Assembly: GCA_050696075.1 (NCBI GenBank)
Contig: JBOGUF010000133.1
Coordinates: forward strand, 1 to 37,369
DNA: 37,369 bases
Direction: 5' to 3'
Origin: JBOGUF01 sp050696075
GTDB lineage: Bacteria > Chloroflexota > Chloroflexia > Thermomicrobiales > UBA6265
Positions 30,755-37,369 of this stretch are shown here, piece after piece. Made by a program: the position numbers and the translations under genes. The notes below the pieces were generated by a model. That model did no database searches. It saw only the letters and a program-made list of their open reading frames with translations, and was not told where the DNA came from. How positions within the stretch are numbered: position 1 is the stretch's first letter; every line of letters starts with the position of its first letter.

Positions 30755-32119
30755 CTACACGTTTGTATTCTCCAGCACCTCCTTGACGTCGGCGCCTTCC
30801 ATGATCTCCTGGAAGGCGCGATTCCAGGCGGCGGAGATCTCGAAGTACCTGGTGGAGCGGAACTGATACTGGCCGTGCGGGAAGTCCTCATTGAAGACCG
30901 TCATGGCCGGCAGGGTCTCGACGTAGTAGTCGGCCAGCGGCTGGCCGTCGACGGTGATATCGGTGCGCGGCTGGATGTAGCCGGCGCTGTCCCACCAGAG
31001 CTGCGCCTTTGAGGTCAGGAAGGAGAGGAAGCTCCACGACCAGCAGCGCTTCGCGTTGGAGGTGTCGGCGTTGACGAACCAGGACCAGGCGTAGAGCGTC
31101 GTCACGCGCTTGGCGCCCTCGAAGACCGGCAGCGGTGCGGCCGCGGACTTCGCCCGCGGGTTGATGCCGGCGATGCCAGGGAATGCCCATGGACCGGCAA
31201 CGATCATCGAGACGCGCTCGTTGGCGAAGTCGTCGAGCAGGTCGACGAGGAAGGCCGGGTCGTTGGCGTTATGCTTGAAGCGGAGATCCTGCGCGTACTG
31301 CATGACCTGGATCATCTGCTCGGAGGCAAAGTTCGGTTCGCCGCTCTCCGGGTCGATCAGCTCGCCGCCGAGCTGGCGCAGCATCGGCTCGAAGAGGAGG
31401 ACGGTCCAGATCGGGGTGACGTAAATCCACTCGATGCCACTGCGCTCGCGGGAGTCGCCGTCCATCTTCGTTAGCTTGCCGGCGATCTCAGCGAGTTGCT
31501 CCCAGGTCATCGGTTCGGTGGCGGACGGGAGCGACAGGCCGGCCTCGTCAAAGTGCGACGGGTGGTAAATCAAGCTGAAGGTGTTGTACTCGGAGATGCC
31601 CCCAGTCAGGATCGTGCCGTCGACGGTGAAGGCGTCGAGCGCGCCCGGTTGGAAGAGGGCGGCGAACTCCTCCGACGTCTGCACGCCGTACGCCTCCGGC
31701 ATGACATCGCCGACGATGCTATTCTCGACGAACTGCGGCACCATCCAATCGCCGGCCCAGAAAACGTCCGGTCCCTGGCCGCCGGCGAAGGCGGTGAGCA
31801 CCTTCTGTTCGAAGTTTTCGTGTGGCGCGTGGTCCCAGGTGATCTTGACGTTCGGGTAGAGTTCCTGGAACTCCGCGATCAACTGCTCGTTGGTCGCGTT
31901 CGCCGGGTCGAAGTCGTGCGTCATGTAGAGCAATTCGACCTCGTCCTCGGAGCAGAGGTCCTGCGCGGTCCCCTGGGCGGCGACGCCGCGCGGGGTGAGG
32001 CCGGCGCCGATGACCGGCACGCCGAGGCCGAGGCCGGCGAGACCGCGCGTCAGGTCGCGACGGGTGATGCGACCGCCGAGTGAGCGGCCGAGCAAGCGGC
32101 TGGTGCGTGTGTCGTCCAT
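30755..32119 (-). CDS. Extracellular sugar-binding protein of an ABC transporter (Tat signal)
   Basis: 454 aa, ATG 32119 with AGGAGGAG. The signal has a twin arginine, R20-R21 in GRITRRDLTRGLAGLGLG, so export in a folded state by Tat is likely; no lipobox is seen. The mature part has the CUT1 type pattern: ELLYMTHDFDPANATNEQLIAEFQELYPNVKITW, AGGQGPDVFWAGDWMVPQF, and SLIYHPSHFDEAGL. It lies next to the FadR-type regulator gene and is followed by the SDR and two permease genes, so it is the import component of that system. Confidence 0.92.
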   Translation of the reverse strand: MDDTRTSRLLGRSLGGRITRRDLTRGLAGLGLGVPVIGAGLTPRGVAAQGTAQDLCSEDEVELLYMTHDFDPANATNEQLIAEFQELYPNVKITWDHAPHENFEQKVLTAFAGGQGPDVFWAGDWMVPQFVENSIVGDVMPEAYGVQTSEEFAALFQPGALDAFTVDGTILTGGISEYNTFSLIYHPSHFDEAGLSLPSATEPMTWEQLAEIAGKLTKMDGDSRERSGIEWIYVTPIWTVLLFEPMLRQLGGELIDPESGEPNFASEQMIQVMQYAQDLRFKHNANDPAFLVDLLDDFANERVSMIVAGPWAFPGIAGINPRAKSAAAPLPVFEGAKRVTTLYAWSWFVNADTSNAKRCWSWSFLSFLTSKAQLWWDSAGYIQPRTDITVDGQPLADYYVETLPAMTVFNEDFPHGQYQFRSTRYFEISAAWNRAFQEIMEGADVKEVLENTNV

Positions 32120-32221
32120 GGTCTCCTCCTGCTGAGCGTGCGTCCTCAGATCGCGAGGTATCCCCAGGGATGGCTGCCGGTATGCGGGTGTAGATGCGCC
32201 TCCTTTCTGCGACAGGCGATC

Positions 32222-33040
32222 CTATCGTTCGCTCGTTGCCCGCCGTTCCTGACCGATGGTTTCTGCCAGCAGGTCGTCCAGCGTGACGCCGGGCGGGAAG
32301 AGACGTTGCACCTCGCGGCGGGCGATGCTCTCGATGCTGCGCTCGTAATCTTCCCCATAGAGCGTGGCGGCGACGGCCAGATGCGCCTCCATCAGCGATC
32401 GCGCCTGCCGCGGGTCTCTGGCACGGATCGCGTCGGCGATCTGGCGGTGATAGGGGAGGGAGACACTGGCAACATCCCAGTCGCCGAGACTGCGCAGCAT
32501 CAGCTCGACTGCCAGCCCGGTGATCGAGCCGAACATCGTCTCGACGACCGGGTTGCGGGCGGCGCGCACGATGCCGAGGTGGAAGGTGAGGTCGCAGCGC
32601 GCCTGCTCGATGATGTCGGTTGCCCGGTCGAACTGGTCCAGCGCGGTTTCCAGCGCCGCCAGGTCCGCTGGCGTCGCGCGCTGGGCGGCGAGCGAGGCTG
32701 CGGTGCATTCGAGCATGGTGCGGGCCTCAACGACGTCGCGCGCCGTGGCCTGGGTCCGGCGGAAGACGGCTTCGAGCCGGCCGGCGGCGTCGCTGAGGCG
32801 CGCCCGCCGCACGAACGCGCCGCGCCCCGGTTGCACCTCGACCAGCTGCCGCTCGACCAGCGACCGCAGTGCCTCTCGCACCACCGGGCGACTGACACCG
32901 TAGCGCTCGGAAAGCTGCCGCTCAGAGGGGAGCTTCTCCCCGGCGGTCAGTTCGCCAGCCATGATCCGCCGCTCGAGGTGGGCGGCGAGCGTGTCGCGGC
33001 TGACGAAACCGTTACTTGTCAGACTGGTAAGACCGGTCAT
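32222..33040 (-). CDS. GntR-family regulator, FadR subfamily (inner copy)
   Basis: 272 aa from ATG 33040; the longer frame to 33109 would cover the promoter and is rejected. The winged HTH (residues 15-80) reads LERRIMAGELTAGEKLPSERQLSERYGVSRPVVREALRSLVERQLVEVQPGRGAFV. The FCD ligand domain follows, with the acidic Arg/Asp and His set (EARTMLECTA, DLTFHLGIVRAARNPVVETMF, PYHRQIADAI, EAHLAVA) that binds metal and a carboxylate effector. It is paralogous to the gene 90 bp upstream. An effector such as a keto-deoxy acid is likely from the dehydratases in the operon. Confidence 0.92.
   Translation of the reverse strand: MTGLTSLTSNGFVSRDTLAAHLERRIMAGELTAGEKLPSERQLSERYGVSRPVVREALRSLVERQLVEVQPGRGAFVRRARLSDAAGRLEAVFRRTQATARDVVEARTMLECTAASLAAQRATPADLAALETALDQFDRATDIIEQARCDLTFHLGIVRAARNPVVETMFGSITGLAVELMLRSLGDWDVASVSLPYHRQIADAIRARDPRQARSLMEAHLAVAATLYGEDYERSIESIARREVQRLFPPGVTLDDLLAETIGQERRATSER
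33022..33038 (-). promoter_or_regulatory. FadR-like operator over the start of the inner regulator gene
   Basis: GACTGGT-AAG-ACCGGTC is an imperfect palindrome (7-bp arms, one mismatch). Its core, CTGGTaaGACC, is close to the E. coli FadR site CTGGTACGACC. It lies at about +5 to +21 of the promoter below. It is also coding (TGLTSL), so a chance match remains possible. Confidence 0.45.
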
Positions 33041-33049
33041 AGCGCGATC

Positions 33050-33078
33050 ATGATAGCGACCAGCCGAGTCGACGTCAA
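33050..33078 (-). promoter_or_regulatory. Strong sigma70 promoter of the inner regulator gene
   Basis: On the minus strand: TTGACG (33078-33073), exactly 17 bp, TATCAT (33055-33050). Each box matches 5 of 6. The expected start is near 33043, only about 3 nt before ATG 33040. No Shine-Dalgarno lies upstream, so the transcript is essentially leaderless. Confidence 0.65.
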
Positions 33079-33129
33079 TAGGGCGGCGATGCAGGGATAG
33101 GCGCCCCACCCTTGCTCAGGCGGTGACCT

Positions 33130-33975
33130 TCACGGTCGGCTCCTTGGGTCGGGCATGGCGCCGTCCAAATCAGGCACGGCGGCTTCGATCAAGTCGTCCA
33201 GCGTCATTGTCGGCGCCAGGACGCGTGCCAGCTCGCGCTGCGTTACCGTCTCCAGGCTACGGTCGAAGTCCTCGCCGTAGAGGCTGGCGGCGACCGAGAG
33301 GTGCCCGGCCATTGCCGCGCGGGCGCGCTCCGGGTCGTGATCGCGGATCGCTTCGTAGATGGCGCGGTGGTAGGGAAGGGCGGTGCGCGTCACCTCGGGA
33401 TCGGCCAGGCTACGCAGCATCAGCTCAACGGCCAACCCGATGATCGCCTCGAACATCGTCTCGACCACCGGGTTGCGCGCGGCGTGGGCGATCGCCAGGT
33501 GGTAGGCCAGGTCGGCGCGGACCTGGTCGAGCAAGCCACTCGCCCGGTCGAATTGAGCGAGTGCGTTTGCCATCTCCTCGACGTCGCCCGGCGTCGCGCG
33601 TTCGGCGGCGAGGGCGGCGGCGGTGCATTCGAGCGCCGTCCGCGCCTCGACCATGTGGCGCGGCGTCACCTGCCGGCGGCGAAAGAGGGCATCGAAGCGG
33701 TGGGCGACGTCGCTGGTGCGCGTCTGCTGCACAAATGCGCCCCGCCCCGGCACCACCTCGACCAAATGCCGCTCGATCAGGCTACGCAGCGCCTCCCGCA
33801 CCATCGCCCGGCTGACGCCGAAGCGCTCGGCCAGTTGCCGCTCGGAGGGCAATTGGGTGGCCGGCGGCAGGCGGCCGGAGACGATCTGCTCTTCGAGATA
33901 CTCGGAAAGCGACTCGCGGGTCATCGCGAGGGTCCGCGTGCGGTGCTGGTCCTGATCATCCATCGATTCGTCCAT
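33130..33975 (-). CDS. GntR-family regulator, FadR subfamily (outer copy)
   Basis: 281 aa from ATG 33975, 5 bp after the stop of the large glycosidase (33981); an ATG at residue 18 is an alternative. HTH: LSEYLEEQIVSGRLPPATQLPSERQLAERFGVSRAMVREALRSLIERHLVEV. FCD domain: RTALECTAAALAAERATPGD, RADLAYHLAIAHAARNPVVETMF, LPYHRAIYEAIRDHDPERARAAM. It is clearly paralogous to the gene at 32222 over its whole length, indicating a tandem duplication and divergence. It probably controls the upstream operon or reads a related effector. Confidence 0.92.
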   Translation of the reverse strand: MDESMDDQDQHRTRTLAMTRESLSEYLEEQIVSGRLPPATQLPSERQLAERFGVSRAMVREALRSLIERHLVEVVPGRGAFVQQTRTSDVAHRFDALFRRRQVTPRHMVEARTALECTAAALAAERATPGDVEEMANALAQFDRASGLLDQVRADLAYHLAIAHAARNPVVETMFEAIIGLAVELMLRSLADPEVTRTALPYHRAIYEAIRDHDPERARAAMAGHLSVAASLYGEDFDRSLETVTQRELARVLAPTMTLDDLIEAAVPDLDGAMPDPRSRP

Positions 33976-33980
33976 CCCGA

Positions 33981-36436
33981 TTAGGTGCTGTCCCGGCGTG
34001 GAGTCGGTTGGGCACTATACGCGGCGTCGGGCGCCATCGGCGGGCTGACCGCGCGCTTACCGTCGCCGTCCCGCGCCTCGATCCAGTAACGGACGGCGCC
34101 ATTCGCGCGCAATGTCCCGGCCCAAACGCCACGGCCGCGCCGGGTGAGCGGGAACGATGCGTGTCGCTCCCCATCCAATGACGCCGTATGCACTGTGACC
34201 GAAGCAACCTCTGCCGCTCCGGCGATGGCGACAAGCTCCGTCTCGTCGTTGCCGATGAACTCGGGTGGCACGGGGACAAAAACGCGCAGTGGCGTGGTCG
34301 CGCCCGCGCTGAGGTCTGGTCGCGAGAGCGCATCTGGGTCGTGGGCAACCTCCCGTAGGGCGTCGTAGCGCTGCCAGCAGGCGCGCACGACGTACTTCTG
34401 GTTGAGCGAGGCGAGGACGCCCAGGTCGGCGGTCGTCGTCATCACCGCCGCGAAGCCCTCGATTGCCGCGCGCACGGACGCATAGAGCGATTGGAGGTGG
34501 GCGGTGGCCGTGCCCGTTTCGTCGGGCGTAAGTCGCCGCCCACCCGCGCGGGCGGCGCACACCAAAGCGTCGATTTCCCGCGCCGCCTGTTGCGACTCCA
34601 CGTACCGCTCGACGAATCCGACGTGCGCGCGGTGGTAGGCAAGGCGTTCGTGGGCGGCCGGGCTATTGGCGGCATTGAGTGCGGCGTCGAGGTGGGCTGC
34701 AAAGGTGGTAAATGCGCGCCTGACGTCGTCCGGCACCGGCAACGGTTGAATGCCTCGCCGGCTTCGTTCGAGTGCCCGTGGTCCCAATCGGGCGTCGACA
34801 CGAGCGTCTCGTCCAGCCAACCGGGCCAGCCATGCATCCGGTCGACCTGATCGAGCGCCTGGGCGAGTTCAGGCCCGGCGTCCGGGCCGGCGAGGAGCGA
34901 CGCGTAGGCGCGGTAGAAGTCAGCGGGCGCGAGGTCCGGCTGCCAGAGGGCGCGGGCGAAGTAGGCGGCGATGTGATCGATGACGCGCGTGCGCCAGTGG
35001 ACGCCGATCATGCCGTCGCAGCCGAAGCGATGGGCGCGCATCACATCGTTGTGGAAGCGATGGACGTGGTACTGCGGGTGCCACAGGGTCGCGTCGTCCT
35101 CCAGCCACGGGATTGGCCAGCGGCCGCGCTCCCCAAGCCGGCTATAAACCTCGTCGGTCTGGCTGGAGCCGAGGTAATGGGTAAGGGCGCTGAAGGCGAC
35201 GTCGGGCGGCAGCTCGGCGTGGAGCTGGTCGAAGTGCTGGTGTACCGCGCCCCAGCCGCTGACGACCAGTCGGACGTGCGGCGCCGTCGCCTTCAGGTAG
35301 TCGTAGGCCGCGTTCAGGTAGGCGGCGTCGAAGGGGAGGACGTCGCCGCCCTTGCGGCTGGTCCAGGCGGCGTCCTCGTTTTGCCAGAGCCAGATCGCGT
35401 CCACCATAGGGTACGTCTGGAGGAGGTCATCGAGCCGGAGGCGAAGGATCTCTTGCGCCGCCGCGGATTGAGTGTCGAGCGTGTATTCGGTCGCCTCCAT
35501 GCCCAGGATCGGGCGGATCGCCCGTCGTGCATTCGCCGGCAACGCACGCAAAATCTCGTCCGGGATGGCGGACGGCTCGAAGCCGACGCAGACGCGTAGG
35601 CCGCGTTCCTTCGCATACGTCAGCGCGTCGTGCAACAGCGCCTTGGCGCGTGTGACGGCATCGAGCGGACCGGCTGCATCAATCGCCGCGTCCGCGCCGA
35701 AGAGGTCGCGATCGAAATAGCGATCAGTGCCGTAGGCGAAGTCGGCGGTCCGCATCGGCAGGTAACCCCAGCGGCTCGTTTGAGTGGTGTCGATCACCGC
35801 GTCGTGACCAACCCCGTGGTAGGTGAACGACAGGAACGGCTCCGCCCCCTGCGAACGGGTGACCGACCCCTTCGAATAGACGTGCAGCCCAAGGAAGTTC
35901 AACCCCATGCGGACCATGCGGTCGACGTAGAGCCGGTAGTCGGGCAGGTTCCAGGCCGAAGGGCCGGAGAGGAAGTCGTACCAGGGGAGCAAGCCACGCG
36001 TCGCGAAGGCCGGGGCGCGACCGACGTCGAGCGCGTCCGGCACGAGCGGCATCGTCCCGCTTGGCACGACTTCGCTGCCGAGGAAGAAGCCGCAGCCGTA
36101 GGCCGCTTCCAGCAGGGCGTACGTGCCATAGATCGCGCCCGCCTCGTCGTGACCGACGACGGCGACGATGGGGCCGTGCTCGTCGTCGAGCCGGCGCAGC
36201 GTATATCCTTCTGGACCTGGCGCCGGCGCAACTTGCCCAGCGGCCAGCAGCGCGTCCGCGGGATCGCCATCTCCCGCGTGGCCGGCGACGAACCGGACGC
36301 CTCCGCCCGTCAAACGCGCGGTGTCGTCCACGGGCAGGTACGCGCCGGTGGCCTCGCGCAGGTAGCGTTGCAGGTCGGCGGCGGCGTGCCGAACCCGCGC
36401 CGAGGCGGCCGGGGCGATGACGATACGGTGTGTCAT
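33981..36436 (-). pseudogene. GH67-like glycosidase broken by a one-base frameshift
   Basis: From ATG 36436 (AAAGGAGC upstream), residues 1-145 form an alpha/beta domain like those before GH67/GH20 barrels (IVIAPAASARVRHAAADLQRYLREATGAYLPV, GIYGTYALLE). A barrel follows, with YDFLSGPSAWNLPDYRLYVDRMVRMGLNFLGLHVYSKG and VDAIWLWQNEDAAWTSR (E354). Near 34743 the frame becomes nonsense, while the other frame continues sensibly (PLPVPDDVRRAFTTF) to TAA 33981. Adding one base in AACCGTTG joins them to about 818 aa. Either a recent mutation or a sequence error. If read as GH67-like, glucuronic acid side chains could be the target, but similarity is only general. Confidence 0.75.
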
Positions 36437-36462
36437 CTCGAGCGGAGCTCCTTTCGTGTGGT

Positions 36463-37344
36463 CTAGGCCTTGATCGCGCCGGCGGTGAGGCCGGAGATAA
36501 TGTGATTCCGGGTCCAGAGGAAGAGGGCAAGGATCGGCAGCGTGGTGAGGATGGCGCCGGCCATGATCATCCCCCACTCGATGCGGTAGAGACCGCTGAG
36601 CGTGGCGAGACCGATGGGAAGCGTGAACATGTCAGGACTCCGTAACGCGATCAGCGGCCAGAGGTAGTCGTTCCAGGCGCCGAGGAAGGAGAGGACGGCG
36701 AGGACCGCCAACCCGCCCCGCGCCAGGGGCAACACAATCCGCCAGTAGATGCCGAACTCGGTCGCGCCGTCGGCGCGGGCCGCATCGAGCAGGTCGTTCG
36801 GCACCGCCAGCATCACCTGGCGCATGAAGAAGACGCCAAAAGCATTGATCGCGCCAGGCACGATGACCGCCCAGTAGGTATCGAGCCAGCCGATGTCGAT
36901 CATGAGCTGGAAGAGCGGAACGACGGTCACCTCGAAGGGGATCATCAACGTCAGCAAGGTCAGGAGGAAGAGCAACCGCTTGCCAAAGAACTCGTACTTC
37001 GCAAACGCAAACCCGGCAAGCGACGCCAATATGACCGTCAAGATGGTCTGCCCGACCGCGATGATCGCGCTGTTGGCGAACTGGCGTAGGAAAGGGATTT
37101 GCTCGCCGGAGAGGAGATCCCGGTAATTCTCCTGCGTCCAGACGCGCGGTAAAAACTGGACCGGCGCCCGGAAGATGTCGGTGTTTTCCTTGAACGACGC
37201 CAGCAGCGTCCAGACGAACGGGGTCGCCATCACGACGACGCCCAGGACGAGCAGCACGTAGAGCCCGGCCCGCCCCGGCAGTGTCGCGGCGTGCCAGGTC
37301 GCCGCTCTCGCGCGGCTGGTAGTGGTCAGTTCCTGAACGGCCAT
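36463..37344 (-). CDS. Carbohydrate ABC transporter permease (MalG type), second system
   Basis: 293 aa, ATG 37344 with CAGGAG. Membrane helix 1 near 27-50, EAA loop DAARADGATEFGIYWRIVLPLARGGL. The end WTRNHIISGLTAGAIKA is typical of MalG. The cognate MalF and binding protein must lie beyond 37369. It stops 26 bp before the broken glycosidase gene, so they are probably one transcript. It belongs to a different transporter from 27997-32119. Confidence 0.93.
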   Translation of the reverse strand: MAVQELTTTSRARAATWHAATLPGRAGLYVLLVLGVVVMATPFVWTLLASFKENTDIFRAPVQFLPRVWTQENYRDLLSGEQIPFLRQFANSAIIAVGQTILTVILASLAGFAFAKYEFFGKRLLFLLTLLTLMIPFEVTVVPLFQLMIDIGWLDTYWAVIVPGAINAFGVFFMRQVMLAVPNDLLDAARADGATEFGIYWRIVLPLARGGLAVLAVLSFLGAWNDYLWPLIALRSPDMFTLPIGLATLSGLYRIEWGMIMAGAILTTLPILALFLWTRNHIISGLTAGAIKA

Positions 37345-37369
37345 TGTCTCTCCTGAGACGCGAGTCGTG

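Noticed and set aside
1..37369. tRNA or rRNA genes
   Set aside because: No cloverleaf with a CCA-like end or rRNA core sequence was noticed; a covariance search was not possible here.

Overview
The window is GC-rich bacterial DNA with dense coding on both strands and frequent GTG and TTG starts. It carries mixed accessory content: sugar ABC transporters without an ATPase gene, several enolase-superfamily dehydratases, many toxin-antitoxin (TA) pairs, YtxH proteins and IS elements. This would suit a Chloroflexota genome of the Thermomicrobia/Sphaerobacter type or a high-GC actinobacterium. No rRNA, tRNA or ribosomal protein gene is present, so the assignment is an inference from gene content only.

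Layout. 1-4100: a very cysteine-rich small protein, a UPF0175 antitoxin whose toxin partner is cut short at an IS4-like element with 42-bp ends and a nonsense-interrupted transposase, a sugar-acid dehydratase, and a LuxR-type HTH fragment. 4115-9240: a secreted M23 peptidase, a VapBC pair with an intact IS982 element (905 bp, 6-bp target duplication) just upstream, an 86-bp near-perfect palindrome, and a 564-aa secreted protein. 9235-14315: nucleoside hydrolase, a CxxC mini-protein, a second enolase-superfamily enzyme co-directional with a DUF899 thioredoxin-like protein, an HTH/PIN TA pair with an operator-like palindrome in its promoter, and a DUF4287-like protein. 14515-18840: M81 peptidase, sulfatase and an orphan DNA methyltransferase closely spaced on the minus strand. 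19127-21090: two YtxH-like proteins, a rhomboid protease and a YdeI-like protein on the plus strand. 21114-24292: a PIN TA pair, a decayed RelE/ParE-like toxin, a Gfo/Idh/MocA oxidoreductase and a GNAT/RHH TA pair.

24362-37369 is the metabolic centre, all on the minus strand. In transcription order it holds: a CUT1 permease, a large GH67-like glycosidase broken by a one-base frameshift, two tandem paralogous FadR-type GntR regulators, a Tat-exported sugar-binding protein, an SDR dehydrogenase, two CUT1 permeases, a GH13-like glycosidase and a third enolase-superfamily dehydratase. The gene set suggests that oligosaccharides are imported, hydrolysed inside the cell, oxidised to aldonates and dehydrated to 2-keto-3-deoxy acids, without a sugar kinase. 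The inner regulator gene has a good sigma70 promoter that would give an almost leaderless mRNA, and a FadR-like palindrome at its first codons. This gives a concrete model of autoregulation.

The best candidates for something undescribed are the oligosaccharide-oxidation cluster and its GH13-like enzyme, the double-cysteine protein at the left edge, and the methyltransferase-sulfatase-M81 run.
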